Origin: a virus
Direction: 5' to 3' (one strand)
Length of the DNA: 64,000 nucleotides
Virus record (IMG/VR): IMGVR_UViG_3300034407_002547
Location: 1-64,000 of that record
A program made the translations under genes and the position numbers. This document shows positions 16,314-23,697 of the stretch, in pieces (position 1 is the stretch's first letter; each line of letters begins with the position of its first letter). The notes below the pieces were generated by a model that saw nothing but the letters and a program-made list of their open reading frames with translations, did no database searches and had not been told where the DNA came from.

Positions 16314-16734
16314 GCATGAATTCCTTTAGCTCTTTGTTGGTTATTAACTTACTTAGTAAGTCAATTTCATCTGCTTTCATTGCTGGATACAACTCCATCA
16401 GCGTTTTCTTTGCTATGTTGTTGCCTTTGTCTTTTTTCTTAGGTGCAATCCACTGATGCCTGTGATTTCCCATACCCGGACTAACACTTGTTGCACACAA
16501 CCATTGTAGTTTTGGATGCTTGTTGATATCAAAGAAATGCTTGTTAAAACGCTCGTTGCAGGATATCAAATAATATTCTTGTAGTTCGCTGCTTCCTTGC
16601 ACACTGCTTCCCCAGCGTATCATAAGATAGTTTGAAAACTTTTTACGCTCTTCGTCAGTGAGACTGTCATAAAAGTCTCGATCTTTACTATCAAAGCAAC
16701 GCATTTCGTTTGCTATGTTAAGCTTGTCACTCAT
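16285..16734 (-). CDS. gp62-like clamp-loader small subunit (tentative)
   Basis: 149 residues with DRDFYDSLTDEERKKFSNYL near residue 18, then MIRWGSSVQG and YYLISCNERFNKHFF, and KLQWLCATSVSPGMGNHRHQ. From memory this pattern matches the short gp62 proteins of marine T4-like phages, which join gp44 to load the gp45 clamp. The gp44 and gp45 genes are not in this window, so context gives only partial support. Its start overlaps the preceding stop by one base (TAATG). Confidence 0.5.
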   Translation of the reverse strand: MSDKLNIANEMRCFDSKDRDFYDSLTDEERKKFSNYLMIRWGSSVQGSSELQEYYLISCNERFNKHFFDINKHPKLQWLCATSVSPGMGNHRHQWIAPKKKDKGNNIAKKTLMELYPAMKADEIDLLSKLITNKELKEFMRDSGTADKK

Positions 16735-17234
16735 TAAAATGCCTGCGTGATGTCAACAATTTCACAGTTCCTAGAGATATCTTTAACAAAGTATACACAA
16801 CGGGGATTAGGGCTGTCGTCAATTGGCACTGCCAACATCTGTCCGTTCTTCAACTTTGGCACATACCAAGTTACATCTTGATACACATCAACAATCTCAA
16901 TGTTTAGGTAAGTAGGAGCAAAACTAGTCAACGGATTAAATTCAAAGACCTTGAATCCCCTGTCGTTGATACTAGTAAGTGCTAACATTTCTAAGTCGCC
17001 CACATCTGGCTCTCCAATCAACACTTGCCAGTCAATGGGCATTTTCATAGTAGTGTTACCAATTTTAAGCACTAGTGCTGGACTATTAAACGTTTCTAGG
17101 AAAATCAACGGAATGTAAAAATGATCTGCGTTTGCTGGATCGCTGTTATCAAAGATTGCAAAACGCATATCGTCGATTTCTTCTGGCAATGCATCCAACT
17201 CGAATACAGTATTATCTAGTGTTAATATTTTCAT
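16734..17234 (-). CDS. hypothetical protein, early operon leader gene
   Basis: 166 residues, acidic and strand-rich (PEEIDDMRFAIFDNSD, then WYVPKLKNGQMLAVPIDD). No recognised motif. It is the first gene after a sigma-70-like promoter (17280-17308) and is followed directly by the gp62-like and zinc-finger genes. It could be a conserved early regulator or replication accessory; nothing in the sequence decides. Confidence 0.55.
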   Translation of the reverse strand: MKILTLDNTVFELDALPEEIDDMRFAIFDNSDPANADHFYIPLIFLETFNSPALVLKIGNTTMKMPIDWQVLIGEPDVGDLEMLALTSINDRGFKVFEFNPLTSFAPTYLNIEIVDVYQDVTWYVPKLKNGQMLAVPIDDSPNPRCVYFVKDISRNCEIVDITQAF

Positions 17235-17279
17235 AGTTTTTTACATTCTCTATTATTGGTATTTAAATTTTATGTTACT

Positions 17280-17308
17280 AGTATACACGGTGTTATTAAC
17301 ATTGTCAA
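17280..17308 (-). promoter_or_regulatory. sigma-70-like early promoter
   Basis: Minus-strand TTGACA (17303-17308), 17 bp spacer, TATACT (17280-17285). The -35 hexamer overlaps the stop codon of gene 17305-17967. A leader of about 40 nt precedes the 17234 start. Confidence 0.75.
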
Positions 17309-17967
17309 TCATCCCGGATGAATCCTAGTAGTTTTTTAAAAGAGTCCAAGTCCTTGTACTCAAGTGTTGTTTGCTTCCATTGTCCGTATAATGTCTTTAT
17401 TGCATTCAGTTCATCTATGCTCGGTGTACGGCCAATTATAGTGCATGTTTTTATGAATTCTACTTTAAAATCTTTCCAATCTCCTAAAAAGTTTTTTAAT
17501 TGAATTTTATGCACATCGGTGTTACGAAGCATTTCTTGCCCGTTTTGAAACCAGTTTGCCTGTAGCGAACTATCTTTGTATAGTGCATTCATATACGCCC
17601 ATTCAAAGTGATCGCCTGTGTCTATATAAAAATTGTAGACTTCATCATCTTTCCCTGCCAAATCGTATAGGTTTGTGTGCGAATGACTATTAGTTACAGG
17701 ATGCCCAAATACAATGTATACAGCATCAGACAGCAAGGTAGGGTCATGCACTACACGATCTACAGAAAATTCAAAGTCGCACCAGTTTCGGGTATTAAAA
17801 GATTTATTAATCACAGATGTATAATCTAAAATTTTAAGCTTGTTGCTAGCTGTTAACTCAATATCATCGGGCATTGAATAACAATGTGCATTATCTAATA
17901 GGTTCAAGCATCTAGAAAAAAAATTACCACAAGCCCCAGGCAAAAATGCTATCGACACATATTTCAT
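17305..17967 (-). CDS. sulfotransferase-like protein (weak)
   Basis: 220 residues. The N-terminus VSIAFLPGACGNFFSRCL has the strand, Gly-rich loop and helix layout of PAPS-dependent sulfotransferases, which bind the 5'-phosphate there, and VYIVFGHPV near residue 85 would be the next core strand. The C-terminal third is helical and charged. The match is partial, so this is a suggestion only. It lies 7 nt downstream of uvsW. A sulfate-modified glycan or small molecule would be the substrate if the call holds. Confidence 0.4.
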   Translation of the reverse strand: MKYVSIAFLPGACGNFFSRCLNLLDNAHCYSMPDDIELTASNKLKILDYTSVINKSFNTRNWCDFEFSVDRVVHDPTLLSDAVYIVFGHPVTNSHSHTNLYDLAGKDDEVYNFYIDTGDHFEWAYMNALYKDSSLQANWFQNGQEMLRNTDVHKIQLKNFLGDWKDFKVEFIKTCTIIGRTPSIDELNAIKTLYGQWKQTTLEYKDLDSFKKLLGFIRDD

Positions 17968-17973
17968 TTGGCT

Positions 17974-19437
17974 TCACTCATTCCACTTTAACTTTTCTAC
18001 AGTAAATGGATAGTTTGCTTCTTTGTAAAATTGTTTACGTTTAGTTAAATGCCTTTTGGCAAATCTACAAGTTGACGTTATATCCCAAATTTGCACATGG
18101 TCTTTGTCTTCTGCTTTTCGAATACCACGGCCAATACTTTGTATAACCCTTACAAAACTTTTACCTGGCTCTAGTAGTACAAGATTAAAAATACGTGGTA
18201 AATTAATACCCACAGCCGCAACACCGTATGTTGCAATAATAATTTTACCAGTTGATGTGGCTATTTCATCATACTCGTCTTGGCGTTCTTTGGATTTGGT
18301 TGCACCACTTACAAATACAGCGTTGTCTCCTAGTCTGCTTAACAGTTCTTGTCCTGCTGATATTCTGTCTACTAGCACAAGAGTATTACCGGTTTTGTTT
18401 ACTTCCAAAACTACTCCGGAGATTGTGTCTAGTCTGCCCTTGTCTTCAAACAGATATTTTAGTTCACTTTGATAGTTTGTAAACTCAGCATTGTCTACTA
18501 GCTGCACCACATTCACGTGGCAGTTTGCAAGTACACCTTTTTCCTGTAGCTCACTGGCTGCAAGTTGATTGATCACTGGGCCCAGCCCAACGTGCAGTGC
18601 TTGAAATTCAAATTGTTCTTTGGGCACTGTGCCTGTTAGTCCCCAGCGCAGCGGTATCTGGCTCATTACGCCGGTTAGCAGTGTTTTTAGTGCATCTGCT
18701 TTTGCCATGTGCACTTCGTCAACAATAACAGCCACAACGTCCTCTAAGAACTCGTGTATTGTAATATCTACTTTATGATTCTTGGTATTCTTTAGCAACA
18801 CGTTTAAACTTTGCCATGTGCAAATTGTGTGCTTGTGTCCAAATTCTTTTCTGTCACCATAAAACACACCTACATCTAATTGCATGTTTATGTAATCTGC
18901 TTCAGTCTGTGTTACCAGACTTTTGTTTGGAACAATAATAATACTACGCCCGTAATTTTCAACACGTTCGCTCAGTGCCGCAGTCATGATAGTCTTGCCT
19001 GCACCTGTTGCAATTTCTTGTATGCACTGAGGATTTTCTAAAAATCGATTTACAATTTCAACTTGATAGTCACGCAGTTTAACTGACTGCCCAACTGCTG
19101 GATGATTCTTTGGCCAAAGTATATCAGCATACGATTCTTCAGTTACTGGCTCGAACTTGAATGTGGTTTGATATTCTCTATTGTCTTGGACTTCGATGTC
19201 GTAGTTAAAGTCTTCGAGTATAGGAATAATGTCAGGTAGCAGGTTTAAATATGTACTGCCGCCCATTTGAAAGTATGCAACTTTGCCGTCCCAGCGGCCT
19301 AACCGAACTGCTGGCAAGTATCTTGCATGTGGCACATCATACTTAAAAGTATTAACCAGCTTCTTGCGAACATCCAGTTCTAAGCCAGTGATTTTTAAGT
19401 TAACTTCATCATTTATTACTAGTGTTGCTGTTCTCAT
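17974..19437 (-). CDS. uvsW: UvsW-type RNA-DNA and branch-migration helicase
   Basis: 487 residues, close to T4 UvsW (503). After an N-terminal substrate-binding domain (residues 1-115) come VKLRDYQVEIVNRFL (Q-motif-like), EIATGAGKT (Walker A), VAVIVDEVHMAKA (motif II, DEVH), WGLTGTVP (motif III), and FVRVIQSIGRGIRKAEDKDH (motif VI). UvsW unwinds R-loops and branched recombination intermediates and drives the switch from origin-dependent to recombination-dependent replication. It has a TTGACT-17-TATAAT promoter with TATAAT 5 nt from the ATG and no ribosome binding site, so a leaderless transcript is predicted. Confidence 0.93.
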   Translation of the reverse strand: MRTATLVINDEVNLKITGLELDVRKKLVNTFKYDVPHARYLPAVRLGRWDGKVAYFQMGGSTYLNLLPDIIPILEDFNYDIEVQDNREYQTTFKFEPVTEESYADILWPKNHPAVGQSVKLRDYQVEIVNRFLENPQCIQEIATGAGKTIMTAALSERVENYGRSIIIVPNKSLVTQTEADYINMQLDVGVFYGDRKEFGHKHTICTWQSLNVLLKNTKNHKVDITIHEFLEDVVAVIVDEVHMAKADALKTLLTGVMSQIPLRWGLTGTVPKEQFEFQALHVGLGPVINQLAASELQEKGVLANCHVNVVQLVDNAEFTNYQSELKYLFEDKGRLDTISGVVLEVNKTGNTLVLVDRISAGQELLSRLGDNAVFVSGATKSKERQDEYDEIATSTGKIIIATYGVAAVGINLPRIFNLVLLEPGKSFVRVIQSIGRGIRKAEDKDHVQIWDITSTCRFAKRHLTKRKQFYKEANYPFTVEKLKWNE

Positions 19438-19442
19438 AATGT

Positions 19443-19471
19443 ATTATACCACATTTTTTCCATATAGTCAA
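19443..19471 (-). promoter_or_regulatory. sigma-70-like promoter of uvsW, predicted leaderless
   Basis: Minus-strand TTGACT (19466-19471), 17 bp spacer, TATAAT (19443-19448), then 5 nt (ACATT) and the uvsW ATG. Confidence 0.75.
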
Positions 19472-19481
19472 GATATATCGG

Positions 19482-20354
19482 TTAATAAACAAATACTGAT
19501 TGTATGTTGTTGTAGTTTTTTAAGTTGTCTAAAACTAATTGTTTGTCGTCATACCTTAACTGTGCTATTTTAATATGCCCAGTGGTTAGCTCAGGGTCGC
19601 CCCAACGGTAGCCCTTATCATTGAAGTACGCTGCATTAGCATCATAAAATTCTTTACATTTATGAATAAAAAAGTTGTCAGTGTTATCATAAAAACCAAC
19701 TTGAAAGTCTACGCTGTAGTGCAAATTTGGAACAAAATCATGATGGTGGTCGTCGTCATCAATTGCTAGTGCGTCCAAAGGCTTACCGACATCGGCATAC
19801 AGAGTGTACATCCCGCCGAAGTCAACAGTGTTTACAAATAACTTATAATCCTCTTCAGTAAAACGTTCAGTCTTTGGCAAATCAAAGTACACCACTCTAA
19901 GTTTTGGATCAAGCCGTGCATGCCCTTCGCAACGATGTACAGTTTGATTGATGTGGCTGAGGCACTGTCGTAATTGATTTCCCTGTTCAGTCTGAAAAAT
20001 AGGATTAGTTTGCCAAGTATCTAATTGTCCATGATGCAACTCAAATACACTGTGCAGGTAATTCAAGGTATCTTGATCGTTAATGTCAGAAATATTTCTA
20101 GTAAACATACCCGGGTGTATATTATTACAGGTGTTGATATTTTGATTTAAAAAATCAACTGTATACTGTGCATTCCATTGATCATTGAGATTGTACAATG
20201 CCCAAGGTTCACTGATGTTATCCTGGCGTTGTTGTGCATGTAAGAATCTATCAATCCATTTTGACAGAAAACTACTAGAGATTAAATCAAAGTTCAGATC
20301 ATAAGTATCTTGATGATTGTCTTTTTTACTAAGTCTAACAGTTATGTTCTTCAT
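19482..20354 (-). CDS. hypothetical protein, His/Asp-rich
   Basis: 290 residues from ATG at 20354; the frame continues upstream through the terminator hairpin, which argues against the longer version. It contains a run of Asp and His near residue 207 (AIDDDDHHHDFVP) and WGDPELTTGHIKIAQL near the C-terminus. The Asp/His run might bind metal. Related proteins with a PHP-like look are not recognised. It stands between two terminator hairpins and the uvsW promoter. Confidence 0.55.
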   Translation of the reverse strand: MKNITVRLSKKDNHQDTYDLNFDLISSSFLSKWIDRFLHAQQRQDNISEPWALYNLNDQWNAQYTVDFLNQNINTCNNIHPGMFTRNISDINDQDTLNYLHSVFELHHGQLDTWQTNPIFQTEQGNQLRQCLSHINQTVHRCEGHARLDPKLRVVYFDLPKTERFTEEDYKLFVNTVDFGGMYTLYADVGKPLDALAIDDDDHHHDFVPNLHYSVDFQVGFYDNTDNFFIHKCKEFYDANAAYFNDKGYRWGDPELTTGHIKIAQLRYDDKQLVLDNLKNYNNIQSVFVY

Positions 20355-20371
20355 ATAATCTCGTTTTTCTT

Positions 20372-20408
20372 TTAAAAGGGCGGGCAGTGCATGATGCAAC
20401 TGCCCGCC
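20372..20408 (-). terminator. strong intrinsic terminator after the AAA+ ATPase gene
   Basis: Ten-base-pair GC-rich stem GGCGGGCAGT (20379-20388) with ACTGCCCGCC (20399-20408), extended inside by GCA/TGC around a small loop. On the minus strand it is followed by CTTTTAAAAG. Confidence 0.75.
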
Positions 20409-20414
20409 AAGTGC

Positions 20415-20448
20415 TAGATCGCCTAGGAGCTAGATATCTGGCGATCTA
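20415..20448 (-). repeat. second hairpin directly after the ATPase stop codon
   Basis: Nine-base-pair inverted repeat TAGATCGCC (20415-20423) with GGCGATCTA (20440-20448), loop 16 nt. It lies between the stop at 20451 and the terminator, giving tandem hairpins at the 3' end of this mRNA. Confidence 0.6.
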
Positions 20449-20450
20449 CT

Positions 20451-21266
20451 TCACCTACGGCGCATAACAGTGTTCTCTGCAAGTTCTTTCCAATTCGGAG
20501 ATACCTTTGTAAGATCAGCTATTTTGAGTGCCATACGTAAACTCATTTCACGTAATGTTTCTTTTTTGTCGTTCATAAAGCCAAGTATTGCGTTTTCTTG
20601 TTCTTTAGATATATCGTACCCATTAAACAGTTCGCCTGTGTTGCAAATTTGTTTGATGCGCAGATATTTGTCACGCATTGTATCTAGTGTAAGATCTAGA
20701 TAGTGGCAACGGCTTTGCAATGCTTCGAGGTGATCCTGCATTTTTTTGCTGCGAATGTTTTCAAACTTAACGTTGGTAATAAAAATAACACCGCCTTTGA
20801 ATTCAAACTTGTTTGGAATACCTTCTGCACGAAGTTTTGCACTATCTGCATTCCAATGCAGTACACGCTTCTTACCACTGTCCAGTGCAGCTTTTAGGAT
20901 GTTGAGACTGAGCTCATCCATTAGCACACTGTCACAGTCATCAAATACCAGCACATGATTCTTGTCTGCGTGTTCATATAATTTGGCATACAATCCTAGT
21001 GCAGTCATTGCACCTTTAACTACTTCATATTTGATACTGCGCCCAGCAATAGCATCCATCATCGAACTTTTGTCTAGTTCTTTTTCAACACCGTATGATT
21101 TACCCACACCCGGAGGTCCAGTTACAATCATTGCACGAACATCGCCTGCGATAACCGCTTTGGTCATATCGTGTAAGATATCAAATCGAGTTTCGATGCG
21201 TTTCATTACTGCATCATCAGATTCAAATTTAATTGTTTCTGCTTGTTTTTGCTTTAGTTTAGGCAT
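20451..21266 (-). CDS. AAA+ ATPase
   Basis: 271 residues. Walker A is VTGPPGVGKS near residues 48-57. Walker B is VLVFDDCDSVL near residue 105. Sensor-1-like GGVIFITNVKF and a following helical lid (SRCHYLDLTLDTMRDKYLRI) complete an AAA+ core. It lacks the clamp-loader signature of gp44 and is shorter, so a clamp-loader role is unlikely. It is probably the stand-alone phage AAA+ ATPase seen in several marine phages, with an unknown client. It has its own near-perfect early promoter (21310-21338), AAGGAG and tandem terminator hairpins, i.e. a monocistronic unit. Confidence 0.8.
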   Translation of the reverse strand: MPKLKQKQAETIKFESDDAVMKRIETRFDILHDMTKAVIAGDVRAMIVTGPPGVGKSYGVEKELDKSSMMDAIAGRSIKYEVVKGAMTALGLYAKLYEHADKNHVLVFDDCDSVLMDELSLNILKAALDSGKKRVLHWNADSAKLRAEGIPNKFEFKGGVIFITNVKFENIRSKKMQDHLEALQSRCHYLDLTLDTMRDKYLRIKQICNTGELFNGYDISKEQENAILGFMNDKKETLREMSLRMALKIADLTKVSPNWKELAENTVMRRR

Positions 21267-21309
21267 TTCTAGCTCCTTACAGTGTTTGCTTTTTTAGCTT
21301 ATGTATAAC

Positions 21310-21338
21310 ATTATAAGATAGTTTTATTGTGCTGTCAA
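21310..21338 (-). promoter_or_regulatory. consensus sigma-70 promoter of the AAA+ ATPase gene
   Basis: Minus-strand TTGACA (21333-21338), 17 bp spacer, TATAAT (21310-21315): both hexamers match consensus completely. Confidence 0.85.
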
Positions 21339-21342
21339 CCTT

Positions 21343-21438
21343 TTAGTTAACAATATAGCAAATAATTCCAACAAGTGCAATTAAAGACATAACATCGGAA
21401 GTAAATTGAATTGCTAAATTTTTAAATAAACTCGTCAT
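21343..21438 (-). CDS. 31-residue membrane peptide
   Basis: ATG at 21438 to TAA at 21343. A short polar start (MTSLFKN) is followed by a hydrophobic segment (DVMSLIALVGIICYIV). AAAGGT lies upstream and the start overlaps the stop of the preceding 56-residue gene as ATGA. The overlap and the ribosome binding site support translation. Function unknown. Confidence 0.5.
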   Translation of the reverse strand: MTSLFKNLAIQFTSDVMSLIALVGIICYIVN

Positions 21439-21605
21439 TTTTTACCTTTAGGGCCAGGATTTGCTTTTGGCCGACCTCGCTTGCGTTGCCACGGATTTAT
21501 CAAAAGTTCTTCAGTGCGAGCATTGGGTTCACACACTGTGATTTCGTTGCCCTTGGCTAGCCATTCGTCAATGACCTCTTGCGGAGTGGGTTCATGATTT
21601 GACAA
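21435..21605 (-). CDS. 56-residue AT-hook-like protein with TTG start
   Basis: The frame has no ATG. A TTG at 21605 has AAGGA 7 nt upstream and fits the conserved start (SNHEPTPQEVIDEWLAKGN). The C-terminus QRKRGRPKANPGPKGKK contains the AT-hook core RGRP flanked by basic residues, which binds the minor groove of AT-rich DNA. It sits in a row of overlapping small early genes. A role in host takeover or nucleoid binding is inferred. Confidence 0.6.
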   Translation of the reverse strand: MSNHEPTPQEVIDEWLAKGNEITVCEPNARTEELLINPWQRKRGRPKANPGPKGKK

Positions 21606-21629
21606 TATATTTTCCTTTCTTTTTTTATC

Positions 21630-21722
21630 TTATACAATAATCATTGCTATTGCAATTATAGGAATTACAATAAATGCAACAGTTAGCGATATGTGTATGA
21701 TTTGCCATATAACTTTATTCAT
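21630..21722 (-). CDS. 30-residue membrane peptide
   Basis: ATG at 21722 to TAA at 21630. Almost the whole peptide is hydrophobic (HISLTVAFIVIPIIAIAMII). AGAG lies upstream, and the gene starts 5 nt after the stop of gene 21728-21958. It looks like a single-span membrane peptide. Function unknown. Confidence 0.45.
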   Translation of the reverse strand: MNKVIWQIIHISLTVAFIVIPIIAIAMIIV

Positions 21723-21727
21723 CTGTG

Positions 21728-21958
21728 TTAACTCTTTTTGCATTTCATAATCATGTCATGTGCATCAGTGTATGTACTCATATCATTGACTAGTGCATCA
21801 ATACTGTCAAGTATAACCAACTCAACTAGTACAGCAACTTCGTCCCTTTGCTTAGGTGGTAATGTAACAACCCAATCAAGTAGATCGCTTTCTTTATCTA
21901 CAGACCAAATTTTATCTAGTAGATTTTTTTGATATTGTGATAATCCATCATTTAGCAT
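21728..21958 (-). CDS. small acidic early protein
   Basis: 76 residues from ATG at 21958, chosen for AAGGA 8 nt upstream. Helical throughout, with WVVTLPPKQRDEVAVLVELV and a C-terminal Lys/Cys end (MKCKKS). No recognised family. Start overlaps the upstream 55-residue gene by 11 nt, so the run is translationally coupled. Confidence 0.6.
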   Translation of the reverse strand: MLNDGLSQYQKNLLDKIWSVDKESDLLDWVVTLPPKQRDEVAVLVELVILDSIDALVNDMSTYTDAHDMIMKCKKS

Positions 21959-22115
21959 TATTGCGTTCCTTGAACATACGCTTGAGTACATATTTGTGTT
22001 TGTTAAAGTAATAGGTGTCGTCGTAACAAACTAACTCGTTGGTCCAGTTGTAAATTTCATCTTTGTGTTCAAACCACTTGTCTTGACAAAATTTCCTAAA
22101 CTTTGAAATTTGCAT
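21948..22115 (-). CDS. 55-residue early protein
   Basis: ATG at 22115, TGA at 21948. Charged and aromatic (FCQDKWFEHKDEIYNWTNEL, then YYFNKHKYVLKRMFKERN). AGGAG lies upstream. It is the first gene downstream of a strong sigma-70-like promoter and so the leader of the early small-gene run 22.1 to 21.3 kb. Function unknown. Confidence 0.6.
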   Translation of the reverse strand: MQISKFRKFCQDKWFEHKDEIYNWTNELVCYDDTYYFNKHKYVLKRMFKERNNAK

Positions 22116-22143
22116 ATTTGTACACTCCTGCGTTTATAGTAGT

Positions 22144-22172
22144 ATACTAGCACAGTGCAACAGCAATGTCAA
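22144..22172 (-). promoter_or_regulatory. sigma-70-like promoter of the small early gene run
   Basis: Minus-strand TTGACA (22167-22172), 17 bp spacer, TAGTAT (22144-22149). It begins immediately after the terminator of the late gene upstream, insulating early from late transcription. Confidence 0.75.
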
Positions 22173-22173
22173 G

Positions 22174-22200
22174 AAAAAAGCACCCGCAAAGGTGCTTTTA
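22174..22200 (-). terminator. intrinsic terminator of the 22222-22809 gene
   Basis: Eight-base-pair stem AAAGCACC (22177-22184) with GGTGCTTT (22191-22198), 6-nt loop, followed on the minus strand by TTTTTTC. Confidence 0.85.
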
Positions 22201-22221
22201 ACTTAGTTTATGTGTTATTCT

Positions 22222-22809
22222 TTACCAAGCGGACCATTTTGCTGGGCATCTGGCTGAGCACGTAAATACATCGCCTGCTTCTAGCCCAAAGAACCAACCA
22301 AGGTATGTTGGAGCATCGCTAGGTCCTGTTGGTATATACCCTTCTGCAATCACTGGGGCAGATCCATTAATTAAAATGTTGCTTCTATCTGCAAAGTAAT
22401 CATTTGGATCATCATCAGAAGTAAGTGTAGCATAACCCGGCCATGGATACGGTTTTAAAAACCCTGCGCCTACTAGATTAAAGCTCTCAGTGATACCTTT
22501 ACTGCCTAATGATGCATCTTCGCTGTTTACTCCATCTGTGCTAAACCACAATGATCCGAGATTTAACGAACCCGAATTAACTGTTACACTTAATGTGTGT
22601 TCATGTAACGCACCGTCATCGTCATCTTCAAATGTCCAGGTTCCGATTAACTCGAAGCCTTCCTCATCATCTGGGCCCGGGCCAGCCCATACGCCATCTC
22701 TGGTAACCGGAGTCACTGCACCTGTTTGCACTTCTGCGCCGTCCCAGAGGATGGTTAAATCTGCTGTTGATACACTTGTACCTAACAATTTTACTGTTCT
22801 TAATGCCAT
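22222..22809 (-). CDS. virion structural protein, beta-rich
   Basis: 195 residues, Gly/Ser/Asp-rich with alternating strands (TADLTILWDGAEVQTG, HEHTLSVTVNSGSLNLGSL), low in Lys, ending in FTCSARCPAKWSAW. This composition is typical of phage decoration, fibre or neck accessory proteins. It is a monocistronic late unit with its own box (22939-22945), a leader of about 130 nt with repeats, AGGAAAT before the ATG, and a terminator. Family not recognised. Confidence 0.6.
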   Translation of the reverse strand: MALRTVKLLGTSVSTADLTILWDGAEVQTGAVTPVTRDGVWAGPGPDDEEGFELIGTWTFEDDDDGALHEHTLSVTVNSGSLNLGSLWFSTDGVNSEDASLGSKGITESFNLVGAGFLKPYPWPGYATLTSDDDPNDYFADRSNILINGSAPVIAEGYIPTGPSDAPTYLGWFFGLEAGDVFTCSARCPAKWSAW

Positions 22810-22853
22810 ATTTATTTCCTAAACTTGTTTTACCTAGCCCGCAGTATTAGGCA

Positions 22854-22920
22854 GGCCGCTGTAGTGCGTAGCCTTGCCCGGTAATTGTACTAACACTACC
22901 CAACTGCGGCCGTTGTAGTG
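22854..22920 (-). repeat. direct repeat in a GC-rich 5' leader
   Basis: GGCCGCTGTAGTG (22854-22866) and GGCCGTTGTAGTG (22908-22920) differ at one base and lie 54 nt apart in the leader between the late box and the 22809 start. The region is more GC-rich than its surroundings and can fold locally. Confidence 0.5.
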
Positions 22921-22938
22921 TTTGTGTTATTATAATTG

Positions 22939-22945
22939 TATTTAG
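22939..22945 (-). promoter_or_regulatory. T4-late-like box overlapping a stop codon
   Basis: Minus-strand CTAAATA. Its TAA (22942-22944) is the stop codon of the upstream glycosyltransferase gene. Confidence 0.55.
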
Positions 22946-23697
22946 CACCAATGTTGAGATATTATATTATCTTTAACTTCATGCGGTTTTGGATTTCCGT
23001 GAAATATTAGCACACTTGCTTCTGGCGGCACAACACTTGCAGCACCAGGGTCCTTATGTTTTCTATATCGAAAATCATATCCACCTTGCATTACTTGCCA
23101 TCGATAACTGAGAATCTGATCAGAATTATAAAACGCAACATTGTTTTTTACTTTTTCAAAAATGTAGTCTTGGTCTCCGTGCCACGGGCATCTTGGATTA
23201 TTAATAATCGAGTTTGGATCGAATTCATTGTATACATGTGCATAGTCCTTTGGATCAAACCACATTACACTACTGTTGATTGCCCATTTGCTACTTTTCA
23301 TAAGATATTTAAAATCTCGTGCGGCCCAAAATTTATCTTTGTTAACTTGCCACAACCAATCGATATTCCCTACAATGACAGTATCAAGATCAAAGTACAG
23401 CATTTTTCCTTGATCTTTTAAACAGTTTTGTGTGTTAAAGAGTTGTATCTTGTACCACCAACTGCGCTTAGGCCCCCTAACACCATCCCATTCTTCTAGT
23501 GCATGCTTGATGTAAGGTGCAGGTACGTGACGTGTACTTTCTGTGTACACATGCATTCTAACACTGGGTGTTAGGTTGCGGCATAGACTATTATAAAGTC
23601 TATCTACATATGTCCAGTCATACAGTGTGTCATGTATTAAACATGCACAATCTATCACATCATCCACTCCAGTGAGTCGCTTAATCTTTTTAGCCAT
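22942..23697 (-). CDS. glycosyltransferase, GT-A fold (family 8-like)
   Basis: Up to 251 residues. KMLYFDLDTVIVGNIDWLW near residue 98 contains the DxD metal and nucleotide-sugar site. WAINSSVMWFDP and VLIFHGNPKPHEV follow as in GT8-like enzymes. Start is uncertain: ATG at 23697 overlaps the upstream gene by 43 nt with a poorly spaced AAGGA, while a GTG at 23658 overlaps the stop as GTGA and begins IDCACLIHDTLYDW. It transfers a sugar to an unknown acceptor. First of several glycosyltransferases in the sugar island. Confidence 0.75.
   Translation of the reverse strand: MAKKIKRLTGVDDVIDCACLIHDTLYDWTYVDRLYNSLCRNLTPSVRMHVYTESTRHVPAPYIKHALEEWDGVRGPKRSWWYKIQLFNTQNCLKDQGKMLYFDLDTVIVGNIDWLWQVNKDKFWAARDFKYLMKSSKWAINSSVMWFDPKDYAHVYNEFDPNSIINNPRCPWHGDQDYIFEKVKNNVAFYNSDQILSYRWQVMQGGYDFRYRKHKDPGAASVVPPEASVLIFHGNPKPHEVKDNIISQHWC

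Noticed and set aside
20418-20448. Possible tRNA at the tandem hairpins after the ATPase gene
   Set aside because: No cloverleaf, acceptor stem or T-loop (GTTCGA-type) sequence; better explained as transcription end structures.
20451-21266. AAA+ ATPase as clamp loader gp44
   Set aside because: Shorter than gp44, no typical clamp-loader N-terminus or SRC signature in its usual context, and the gene stands alone.
22854-22920. Possible CRISPR-like or tRNA element in the GC-rich leader
   Set aside because: Only two imperfect 13-nt copies and no regular spacer pattern.
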